Below are positions 1-6,319 of a DNA stretch of 15,856 nucleotides, piece after piece. The stretch is taken from NCBI GenBank assembly GCA_035544835.1, contig DASZZV010000218.1, positions 1-15,856 on the forward strand, given 5' to 3'. This DNA comes from DASZZV01 sp035544835 (GTDB lineage Bacteria > Acidobacteriota > Thermoanaerobaculia > Gp7-AA8). The notes below the pieces were generated by a model. It saw only the letters and a list, made by a program, of their open reading frames with translations, searched no databases and was not told the DNA's origin. Made by a program: the position numbers and the translations under genes. Within the stretch, counting starts at the first letter, position 1, and every line of letters begins with the position of its first letter.

Positions 1-1
1 C

Positions 2-130
2 ATGACCATCGCCGGCGGCGTGCATGGCGATCGAGCCACGGCCGCCATGGTCGTGAACTGCATTCCTCGCGTAGTGGCAGCGCGACCGGGCGTCCTGACC
101 ATGGACGACATCCCGGTCAGTTTCCGGTGA
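2..130 (+). CDS. C-terminal end of a dihydrodipicolinate-reductase-like dehydrogenase (partial)
   Basis: The window opens inside a + strand reading frame that ends at TGA 128-130. The 42 visible codons read GGVHGDRATAAMVVNCIP and then a tail with RPGVLTMDDIPVSF. This pattern (G-G-x-H-G-D-x-A-T-A followed by V-V-N-x-I-P-R-V and L-T-M-x-D-I-P) recalls the C-terminus of the NAD(P)-dependent dihydrodipicolinate reductase / 2,4-diaminopentanoate dehydrogenase family, where it closes the C-terminal domain. That is family recall from a short fragment; the Rossmann domain lies outside the window, so substrate and full length cannot be judged. The next gene starts within a few bases to about 80 bases of this stop, so the two may be co-transcribed. 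Confidence 0.55.
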   Translation: MTIAGGVHGDRATAAMVVNCIPRVVAARPGVLTMDDIPVSFR

Positions 131-133
131 AAT

Positions 134-1207
134 GTGACGTCCGTCACGTCAGAGCCAGGAACGGGCGTCAGGTATGCAAGTACCTATGTCATGCCAGGCG
201 AGCTCCGGACGATGGACGCAGAACAGCACCTTTCCAACCGTCGCCGTTCCGATCCGAACGACGAAACCGCACGGATACCCATCTTCGTCCTCGCGGTCGA
301 TGACGATCCCGCCTACCTCCGACTGATTGAGCTGTTTCTGAAGGAAGTGGGATTTCACGCCAAGGTCGCGGGAGGTGGAGAAGAATGCCTGGAGAAGATG
401 CGTCTTCAGGATTTCGACCTCGTCCTGATCGATCTCACGATGCCGGGGATGAGTGGCCTCGATACCCTCAAGGCGATCAGGCGCGAAGAGAAGCTTCGGC
501 ACGTCTACTCCATGGCTCTGACTGCCCGCGATGACCTCAACACCAAGATCGCCGCGCTCAATGCAGGCTTCGACGGCTTCTTGGGCAAGAGCATTTCCAA
601 CGACGAGATGCTCGCCAGGCTGAAGTCAACCCGTCGTCTTCTGGCCACACAGAAAAGGCTGCGCCGCCAGAACACGGCGCTGTATCACATGGCCATCACT
701 GACGCACTCACCGGAATCGGAAACCGTCGCTTTTTCTTCAGTCGGGCCGAGGAGGTCCGAGCAGCCGGCGCGAAGAACGTCAGCGTGATCCTCTTCGATC
801 TGAATCTCTTCAAGATGATCAACGATGGCTACGGGCACCTCACAGGCGACAGAATTCTCGCCGATGTCGGCGGAGTCTTTCGCGATCACATTCGCGAAGG
901 CGATGTCGTGGCCAGATACGGCGGCGACGAGTTCGCCATGATCGTCATTGGAGTCACGAAAGAGGAAGGAGCGAGGGTCGCCCAGAGAATGTGTGAACGC
1001 GTTTCCGCTCTGCGATGGAGAACCGAAAATAGTGAGATCTCCATCACTATGGCGCATGGAATCGCTAACTCCGAGTATCACCCTGGCGCCTCGGTCATGG
1101 ATCTGATCGCAATATGCGACGAGGATCTTTACCGGAGAAAACGCGACTGTCGCGGAGAAAACTCAGCCTCGGCGCCCAACGCTACGGACCACCAGGCAGG
1201 CAGCTAG
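134..1207 (+). CDS. Response regulator with GGDEF output domain (diguanylate cyclase)
   Basis: Cytoplasmic two-component regulator predicted to make cyclic di-GMP from two GTP when phosphorylated. Residues about 50-170 form a receiver domain: acidic pocket D56-D58, phospho-acceptor D100 in LIDLTMPGMSG, T130 and K152. A basic linker (170-182) leads to a GGDEF domain at about 187-340. The active-site motif GGDEF is intact at 263-267. An inhibitory I-site RxxD (R254-D257) lies exactly five residues before it, as in PleD, so product feedback inhibition is expected. The start is uncertain: GTG 134 is only 3 bp past the previous stop, while ATG 191 and ATG 212 are also in frame, and the receiver domain begins only at residue 50, so the first 20-30 residues may not be translated. 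The partner histidine kinase is not in the window. The 3' end overlaps the convergent small membrane gene by 45 bp. Confidence 0.9.
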   Translation: MTSVTSEPGTGVRYASTYVMPGELRTMDAEQHLSNRRRSDPNDETARIPIFVLAVDDDPAYLRLIELFLKEVGFHAKVAGGGEECLEKMRLQDFDLVLIDLTMPGMSGLDTLKAIRREEKLRHVYSMALTARDDLNTKIAALNAGFDGFLGKSISNDEMLARLKSTRRLLATQKRLRRQNTALYHMAITDALTGIGNRRFFFSRAEEVRAAGAKNVSVILFDLNLFKMINDGYGHLTGDRILADVGGVFRDHIREGDVVARYGGDEFAMIVIGVTKEEGARVAQRMCERVSALRWRTENSEISITMAHGIANSEYHPGASVMDLIAICDEDLYRRKRDCRGENSASAPNATDHQAGS

Positions 1208-1456
1208 CGCAGCCACTCCGGCCGCGAGCCACAACGCGATCCACCAGTGCGACTCGCTCCGCATCCAGTTCCACATGGAGAGCGTCAGAGCCCAGAGCCC
1301 GTAAACCAGCAGGAAAATGATCTGCTGTTGTCGTGCATCCGCAGCAGACGTGACCACGCGCTCGGGCGTCGCCTTCAGCTCATCGGCGGCCATCGACCAC
1401 CCGAGGGCGAAGGTTGGGAACAGCCCGAAAACGATATTGAGAATCCAGCTGTTCAT
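1163..1456 (-). CDS. Small membrane protein with three predicted helices
   Basis: A 97-residue protein of unknown function. Hydrophobic stretches lie at about residues 3-21, 46-63 and 71-90. The stretch between helices 1 and 2 is polar (A-D-E-L-K-A-T-P-E-R) and the tail is basic (R-S-V-G-R-R-G), which by the positive-inside rule suggests a cytoplasmic C-terminus. No recognised family motif was found. It begins with ATG 1456, 21 bp after the stop of the radical SAM gene on the same strand, and so probably closes that operon. Its last 45 bp overlap the end of the convergent diguanylate cyclase gene. The strongly membrane-like composition, unlike a chance antisense frame, is the main reason to accept it. 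Confidence 0.6.
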   Translation of the reverse strand: MNSWILNIVFGLFPTFALGWSMAADELKATPERVVTSAADARQQQIIFLLVYGLWALTLSMWNWMRSESHWWIALWLAAGVAALAACLVVRSVGRRG

Positions 1457-1477
1457 GACAGTTGAATGGCGGCCGAC

Positions 1478-2407
1478 TCAGGTCCGGTATCGAACATCGA
1501 TGACTTTACGGACCAGATCCTTCGCACCATCGGGCAGGTTCTGCACGAGAGTCTGCACCTGCTTGAAGGCAGATGATTCTCCACCATGCTTCAGACACTC
1601 TGCACAGCGCGGAAGCTCCGTCAGATCGCCACTCTTGAAAGCGGCCTGCATTTTCGCGAACTTCTCGCTGTCGAGCATCTCACGGAGGGATTGCGTCTTC
1701 AGGTCGCCGAAGATCTGATCGCCGTGAGCGTCGTAGCAACAGTGAGTCACACGACCATCAGCGAAAATGACAACCCAGGTAAAGAAGCTCCCCTGCACGC
1801 AGCCATAGAACTTCCCATGAAGATCGGTCTCTTCATTCACGTCCAGGGCCTCACAGGTCTTCTCGATGACCCGGGTGTTCCTGTACTCATCGAGGTCGAA
1901 CAGTTTCTTGAAGTCCTCGACGCGCTCGTTCTGCGTGAGTCGAGAACGCATCTTCTGAATCTCGATCCGGATGGGGTGTCCCTTAGCCTGCTTGAGAAAG
2001 GCCCGCGTCACCTCGACGAGCTTATCGAAGTCACCGCCCGTCCTGACCTGCGGGTAGACTTCGGGGTTGATCGAGTCGACGCAAATGCGCAGGCGACGGA
2101 GATTCGCGGCCAGCAGCTTTCCGCCGATCTCGTCATTCAGCAGCAGGCCATTGGTTGACAGACTCGCCTCCGGGAACAGGCGAATGGCATCGTCGATACG
2201 CTTATAGAGCAGCGGCTCCCCCATCTCATGAAGCCATTTCAGGGAGAGTCCGAGCGAACGGATTTCCCGCTCGGCTTTCTCAACCACCCACCATTCCATG
2301 TCCTCATAGGGACGACGGAGCACTGGCAACGGGCACATCCCGCACCGAAGATTGCACTTCGATGTCAGCTCCAGCCCTACTTTGATGCGTTTTGGATTGA
2401 ACTTCAC
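1478..2407 (-). CDS. Radical SAM/SPASM domain protein
   Basis: A 309-residue iron-sulfur enzyme. The radical SAM cluster motif is C18-x3-C22-x2-C25 (CNLRCGMC), followed by a G-E-P motif at 63-65 that contacts S-adenosylmethionine. The C-terminal third has a SPASM-like set of cysteines, C203, C223, C224, C268 and C271, around F-A-D-G-R-V-T-H-C-C and G-D-L, expected to bind auxiliary clusters. The reaction and substrate cannot be read from sequence. The GTG start (2405-2407) overlaps the TGA of the upstream glycosyltransferase as GTGA, and an AAGAGGA ribosome site lies just upstream, so the two genes are translationally coupled and probably act together. Peptide or glycan modification are both possible; the glycosyltransferase neighbours favour work on a surface polymer or lipid. 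Confidence 0.85.
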   Translation of the reverse strand: MKFNPKRIKVGLELTSKCNLRCGMCPLPVLRRPYEDMEWWVVEKAEREIRSLGLSLKWLHEMGEPLLYKRIDDAIRLFPEASLSTNGLLLNDEIGGKLLAANLRRLRICVDSINPEVYPQVRTGGDFDKLVEVTRAFLKQAKGHPIRIEIQKMRSRLTQNERVEDFKKLFDLDEYRNTRVIEKTCEALDVNEETDLHGKFYGCVQGSFFTWVVIFADGRVTHCCYDAHGDQIFGDLKTQSLREMLDSEKFAKMQAAFKSGDLTELPRCAECLKHGGESSAFKQVQTLVQNLPDGAKDLVRKVIDVRYRT

Positions 2408-3561
2408 TCTTGTCCTCTTGTTGAGTCTACGGCAGGGAACATCATTCCGTTCAGGAGCAAACCGAATTCAGGCCACGAATATTTAGCTGCAGCCAATCCG
2501 GCCCCTTCTTCGAGTCGGAAGCGGTCGCTGGACGAGAAAAATCGATCCACGGCGGCCGCCAGTCCGGAAGGACTTTCCGGGTCGATCAATAGCCCTGTCT
2601 CGCCTTCGATCACGATCTCGGGCAACCCACCGACGCGAGCGGCAATCACCGGCCGATGAAAGTGAAAGGCCGTCAGCGCGACTCCACTCTGGGCTTCGTG
2701 CCGGTAGGGAGCCAGCACGACATCCGCTGCGGCGAAGAACGTGGCGATCTCAGAATCGGGGATGAAGCGGAAGTCGAGGCGAACCCGATCCTCGATCCCG
2801 AGCTCGCGCACGAGGTTGCGATACTGCTCTTCATCGTCCCACCACACCTCGCCTGCCACCACGAGGATTGCGGGAACGCCAAGAGCGGCCCAGGCACGGA
2901 GAGCGATGTCGAGTCCCTTGAATGGCCGGACGTGGCCAAAAAACAGGGCGACCTGGTCGTTCGTGGCGAGGTGCAGCGTCGCCCGCGCGTCCTCTTTGGA
3001 GGGAGCTCTTTCGCCGAGCTCGTGCACCGGAAGAAACAGCTCCTCCACACGCGTACGGCTCGATACGAGTTGTCGGGCGGCTGCCGTCTCGGGCCCGGAG
3101 TGAACGACCAGCAGGTCGGCCCGGCGAAGAAAGAGTCGGGTCAGGAACGTCTTCCATCCGGCAGGCTCCTTGTCACGAATGTTGTGGCATTGCAGAACGA
3201 TCTTCGTAGTTGGCGGCAGGAAGAGGCGGATGACCAGATACGGAAGCGCCCATACCCACACCCACCAGGTGAAAAGCACTACGTCGGGACTCTGACGGCG
3301 CAGCCACAATCCCTCCCGCAGCCAGGTAATCGGGTTCAGGATATCGAGGCGGAAGCGCGCTCCCGCCGGAGTCTTCGGCACCAGGCTCGGATCGCGGTCG
3401 TCGCCGCCCGGATAGAAGCGTTTCGGAAACTGACGCCTGAAGGAGACCAGCAGCACGTCACAGCTCTTCGCCAGCTCTTCCCCGAGTCGGGTCGTGCAGT
3501 AGGCGATCCCGGCGCGATAGGGATAGACCGGGCCAATGAGAGCGATGCGTTTGGGAGTCAA
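2404..3561 (-). CDS. Family 4 glycosyltransferase (GT-B fold)
   Basis: A 385-residue retaining glycosyltransferase, cytoplasmic or peripheral at the inner membrane, expected to move a sugar from a nucleotide donor. The N-terminus RIALIGPVYPYRAGIA is the usual opening of this subfamily, with the glycine-rich acceptor loop. The donor-binding half starts near 200 with F-F-G-H-V-R-P-F-K-G and continues with Y-R-H-E-A-Q-S-G-V, R-V-G-G-L-P-E and G-E-T-G-L-L. The classical E-x7-E pair is incomplete: the first Glu is present in H-E-A-Q-S-G but Thr occupies the second position. The start is TTG 3559-3561; no ATG or GTG fits the conserved N-terminus as well. It is followed directly by the radical SAM gene (4-bp overlap). 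A 122-bp inverted-repeat element lies between this gene and the upstream radical SAM gene. Confidence 0.9.
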   Translation of the reverse strand: MTPKRIALIGPVYPYRAGIAYCTTRLGEELAKSCDVLLVSFRRQFPKRFYPGGDDRDPSLVPKTPAGARFRLDILNPITWLREGLWLRRQSPDVVLFTWWVWVWALPYLVIRLFLPPTTKIVLQCHNIRDKEPAGWKTFLTRLFLRRADLLVVHSGPETAAARQLVSSRTRVEELFLPVHELGERAPSKEDARATLHLATNDQVALFFGHVRPFKGLDIALRAWAALGVPAILVVAGEVWWDDEEQYRNLVRELGIEDRVRLDFRFIPDSEIATFFAAADVVLAPYRHEAQSGVALTAFHFHRPVIAARVGGLPEIVIEGETGLLIDPESPSGLAAAVDRFFSSSDRFRLEEGAGLAAAKYSWPEFGLLLNGMMFPAVDSTRGQE

Positions 3562-3601
3562 AGCTAGAGTCTAACTGAGTCAGTCAATGACCACCTGCCT
3601 C

Positions 3602-3723
3602 TTGTGTGGTACAGGCACTCTTGCCTGTGTGCCGCGGCGTCGAGCCGCGGCTTTCCTCTGACAATTCACAGGGAGCTCGGCCTCGACGGCCGACACACAG
3701 GCAAGAGTGCCTGTGCCACACAA
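3602..3723. repeat. Mirror-image paired-hairpin repeat, family A
   Basis: Two 30-bp arms (3602-3631 and 3694-3723) are reverse complements with one mismatch, 62 bp apart. Each outer arm contains the hairpin CAGGCACTCTTGCCTG or its reverse complement. Inside the left arm lies a second hairpin with GCCGCGGC stems around GTCGA (3631-3651). Inside the right arm lies one with TCGGCC/GGCCGA stems around TCGAC (3677-3693). The two inner loops are reverse complements of each other although the stems differ. The element sits 27 bp downstream of the radical SAM gene ending at 3750 and 41 bp upstream of the glycosyltransferase. It fills most of the 188-bp gap. No coding capacity is apparent. Confidence 0.9.
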
Positions 3724-3749
3724 AAGGCGGCGCTCCGACGAGCCTGACC

Positions 3750-4832
3750 CTACGCGCCGCTCGAGAGGAAATTCACAACCGTAGACGCGAAGTAGGCGCC
3801 GTAGGTCCGCGGCTGGAACACCAGGGACGAGGACATGAAGCAGGAATGCGTGCAGTGACACTCCTTCGCCTTGATCGAGGCACGCTGTTTGTCTGCCTCG
3901 GGCGAGCTCCAGAGCTTCTGGAAGTCGTAATCGACGTCACGAAGATTACCGACGGCATCGCGCAACTCGCACATTCGAACCTCACCACGCGCATCGACGA
4001 CGCCCGAGACCTGACCGGCGTAACAGGGACGCGCCTGCGTCTCCTGCTCCAGCACCTCGAGCTCCACCCGGCGTGAGTAGATTTTCACGAAGCGGAGGAA
4101 CCCATCGTAGTTCTCGTAGCTCTTCCAGTACGACTCGAGGAACGGCAGCACCTCGCGATAACGCTCCGTCGAGATCGGCTGAATATTCTTGTCGGGCTGA
4201 TCGCCGCGAAGCATCTCGAAGGAGTGAAACGAGATCTCCGGAAAGTCACGCTTCACTGATTCGGTGATCATCGGCAGGTCATCGACGTTGTAGCTGCACA
4301 GGCAGGTGTGGACGTTGACGGTGAGATTCCCGTAGGACTTCAGGGGGATCAGCTTCGCGTACGTAGTCTTGAGGCGCTCGTAGTTTCCCGGCACGCCCCG
4401 GATCCAGTCGTGCTTCTCGCCGATGTGATCGAGCGACAGATTGACGACAATCTGAGTCTTCGGGCACTTCTGGAGAATCGACTCGACGGAGCGGGCGATC
4501 AGGTCGCTGGCAATGGCTCCTGTCGGGATGGTGATCTGTTTCACATTGTTCGTAGTCGCCAGCGCCTCGCAGACCTCGGCGATGTCGCGCCGGAGAAAAG
4601 GCTCGCCACCGCTCATGACGATAAACAGAAGGTCACCCAGGCTGGCAAAAATCTTACGCAACTCCTCGAGTGACAACTCGTGCTCCTTGTTCTTCCGGAG
4701 CTGCTCCCAGTTGAAGCAGGTGCGGCAGAAAGAGTTGCAGTCATAGGTCAGCCCGAGGATCAGATAGACCGGTTTCATGCCCCGCCGGTCGACGAGGAAT
4801 CTGAGGTATTGGAGCTTATCGGTGAACTTCAT
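3750..4832 (-). CDS. Radical SAM/SPASM domain protein
   Basis: A 360-residue iron-sulfur enzyme when started at ATG 4832 (MKFTDKLQYL). The frame stays open to an ATG at 4991, but those extra 53 codons lie in a repeat element and an 8-bp tandem array, so the shorter start is preferred; no clear ribosome site decides it. The cluster motif is C32-x3-C36-x2-C39 (CNSFCRTC) and S-G-G-E-P is at 74-78. C-terminal cysteines C270, C288, C325, C327 and C331 (C-H-C-T-H-S-C-F) look like a SPASM/twitch auxiliary-cluster region. Substrate unknown. It is flanked by a GT2 and a GT4 glycosyltransferase on the same strand and differs clearly from the radical SAM protein ending at 1478, so it is probably not a recent duplicate. 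Confidence 0.85.
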   Translation of the reverse strand: MKFTDKLQYLRFLVDRRGMKPVYLILGLTYDCNSFCRTCFNWEQLRKNKEHELSLEELRKIFASLGDLLFIVMSGGEPFLRRDIAEVCEALATTNNVKQITIPTGAIASDLIARSVESILQKCPKTQIVVNLSLDHIGEKHDWIRGVPGNYERLKTTYAKLIPLKSYGNLTVNVHTCLCSYNVDDLPMITESVKRDFPEISFHSFEMLRGDQPDKNIQPISTERYREVLPFLESYWKSYENYDGFLRFVKIYSRRVELEVLEQETQARPCYAGQVSGVVDARGEVRMCELRDAVGNLRDVDYDFQKLWSSPEADKQRASIKAKECHCTHSCFMSSSLVFQPRTYGAYFASTVVNFLSSGA

Positions 4833-4880
4833 CGCGTATTCGTCTGCACAACGGAGGAACGGCGCAAAATATTCACCGGT

Positions 4881-4920
4881 TGAGTTACTGAGTTGCCGAG
4901 TTGCTGAGTTCTCCGAGTCT
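4881..4920. repeat. 8-bp tandem array (TGAGTTGC type)
   Basis: Four imperfect copies of an octamer close to TGAGTTGC run from 4881 to 4912, and a fifth GAGT-containing unit follows with a 9-bp step. The array lies just upstream of the radical SAM start at 4832 and directly against the left arm of the repeat element at 4928. Unlike the 7-bp arrays near 9800 and 14690, no facing inverted copy is visible. Confidence 0.7.
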
Positions 4921-4927
4921 CTGCGGA

Positions 4928-5152
4928 AGCCGCGTAGCGGCGGAATCTTGTTAGCCCACGGCGTAAGCCGTGGGTTTGCGGACGCACCCAATTTTTAACC
5001 AGCCCCGTAGGGGCGGCATCGGCCCGACGGACCGGGCGTAATCGTGGTCATGCGCGGCCTATATCGCCCCTCCGGGGCTCGTCACGAATTCACGCGGGCG
5101 ACCGACCCACGGCTTACGCCGTGGGCTAACAAGATTTCGCCGCTACGCGGCT
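4928..5152. repeat. Mirror-image paired-hairpin repeat, family B
   Basis: Two 48-bp arms (4928-4975 and 5105-5152) are reverse complements with a single mismatch. Each arm holds two hairpins: GCCGC-GTA-GCGGC and CCCACGGCGTAAGCCGTGGG. Between them is an imperfect nested inverted pair, AGCCCCGTAGGGGCGGCAT at 5001-5019 against 5061-5079, which makes the unit about 225 bp. It separates the GT2 gene from the downstream radical SAM gene. The right arm runs into the GT2 reading frame and provides its last nine codons and TAG stop. The left arm is open in the radical SAM frame, which produces the false longer start at 4991. Confidence 0.92.
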
Positions 5153-6121
5153 GCGAATCAGTCTCTTCCACGCTTCCTGTACCGCTCCTACAAGGATACC
5201 GAGAAAGTAAGTGGCGTGATGGGTCAGGAAGAAAAGCGGGATCAACGGCCACAGAATCGGCGGAAGGCGCCGTGTCGAGGCTCCAGCCACGAGACAGATG
5301 AGGCTGTAGGCGAGGAATGCCACGACGGCCAGACGCGGCGCTAGGAGCAGAAGAGCGACGAATATGATTCCCGCAGCCAGCAACCCGAGTATTTTGAAAT
5401 TGAGGTGCGATCTCCCCGTGACCAGCATGGCGCCGGTTTTCTTTCGATAGCGCCATCTCTGGGCGAGGTAGGCCATCGGATAGGGCCGGCGGCGGTGATA
5501 GACGACAACGCCGCCGTGATACATCACTGAGCCCATTGCCATGAGCTTCCTCAACAGGGCCGTGTCCTCGCCGATGTAGCCGATCTCCTCGTCGAATGCG
5601 CCGGCGTCCTGAAAGGCATCTGCACGAACGAAAAGGTTTACGAGGGCTAGATCGTGGGCTCTCGAGATCGCAAAGATGCCCGGCCGCGCCTCGTGACAGA
5701 GAACACCGCTTCCGACCCATCTCGCGGCCAGAAGCATATCGGAGATCTTTTCGGAGACCGGCGCAGCGACAGGGCCTGGATCGGGGCCGCCCATGGCCAC
5801 GGTGTCGGGATGAGCGTCGAGAAACGAGATCGCCGTCTCGAGCCATTCAGAATTCGCAGCAGCGTCATCGTCGATGAAGGCCAGCACCCTGCCGCGGGCG
5901 ACTTTCGCAGCCTCGTTGCGCCGCCTGGCCGGGTTTCGATCGGTGAAGGGGATTGAGCGCAAACCTGAGTCCGCAACGACTCCGGTCACATTCCCAATCA
6001 GAATTACCTCGAGGGAGAAGGTCGTCTTCTGAGTCTTCAGGGACTCCAGAGTACGTCGCAGATCGCCTTCAGGTCGATCAACGGGAATGATTACAGAGAC
6101 GTCGAGGGCCGCTTCAGTCAC
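5126..6121 (-). CDS. Family 2 glycosyltransferase with C-terminal membrane helices
   Basis: A 331-residue inner-membrane glycosyltransferase, inverting GT-A fold. The N-terminus VSVIIPVDRPEGDLRRTLES is the GT2 opening, with D84-D86 (I-D-D-D-A-A) as the metal/nucleotide-sugar site, G-E-D (184-186) as probable catalytic base region, and a Q-R-W-R-Y motif at 221-225. Hydrophobic segments at about 245-263, 266-281 and 289-313 anchor it. The start is GTG 6119-6121, preceded by the divergent region shared with the other GT2 gene. The last residues R-S-R-V-A-A-K-S-C and the TAG stop come from the family B repeat, so the original C-terminus was probably altered by repeat insertion just after the last helix. 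Donor and acceptor are unknown; the neighbouring GT4 and radical SAM genes suggest glycan or glycolipid assembly. Confidence 0.88.
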   Translation of the reverse strand: MTEAALDVSVIIPVDRPEGDLRRTLESLKTQKTTFSLEVILIGNVTGVVADSGLRSIPFTDRNPARRRNEAAKVARGRVLAFIDDDAAANSEWLETAISFLDAHPDTVAMGGPDPGPVAAPVSEKISDMLLAARWVGSGVLCHEARPGIFAISRAHDLALVNLFVRADAFQDAGAFDEEIGYIGEDTALLRKLMAMGSVMYHGGVVVYHRRRPYPMAYLAQRWRYRKKTGAMLVTGRSHLNFKILGLLAAGIIFVALLLLAPRLAVVAFLAYSLICLVAGASTRRLPPILWPLIPLFFLTHHATYFLGILVGAVQEAWKRLIRSRVAAKSC

Positions 6122-6319
6122 GCCCCGCTATTCTGCGCGAACGGCGCGGGAAGTTGCACACTGAGAAAGAATGCGTAAGATGCAGCAGTTGGACTCGGTA
6201 CGCGCCCCTCAGGCGCGACCGTTGCCGCACGTGGGAAGTTCCCGGCGTAGACGGCGAGTGTGAACGCGGTCAGCCGCGACACGGTCCCATCAAGAGAAAA
6301 GAGCGGCGAAAACGAATCC
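6122..6319. promoter_or_regulatory. Divergent intergenic region, probable promoters
   Basis: The 198 bp between two divergent glycosyltransferase genes must carry promoters for both. On the + strand TTGCAC (6154-6159) and TAAGAT (6176-6181) are 16 bp apart, a weak match to a sigma-70-type promoter. Two small palindromes follow: CGCGCC/GGCGCG around CCTCA at 6201-6217 and GGGAAGTTCCC at 6233-6243. Either could be an operator or simply part of a small hairpin. No strong ribosome site precedes ATG 6320. Confidence 0.3.

Noticed and set aside
2656..3567. Open frame of 303 codons on the + strand
   Set aside because: Antisense to the GT4 gene, low-complexity charged composition, no motif.
4833..4991. 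N-terminal extension of the radical SAM protein
   Set aside because: These 53 codons are repeat arm and octamer array; the family N-terminus fits the start at 4832.
4928..5152. Insertion sequence or MITE with target duplication
   Set aside because: No transposase and no clear direct target duplication next to the arms could be seen; a REP-like element fits better.
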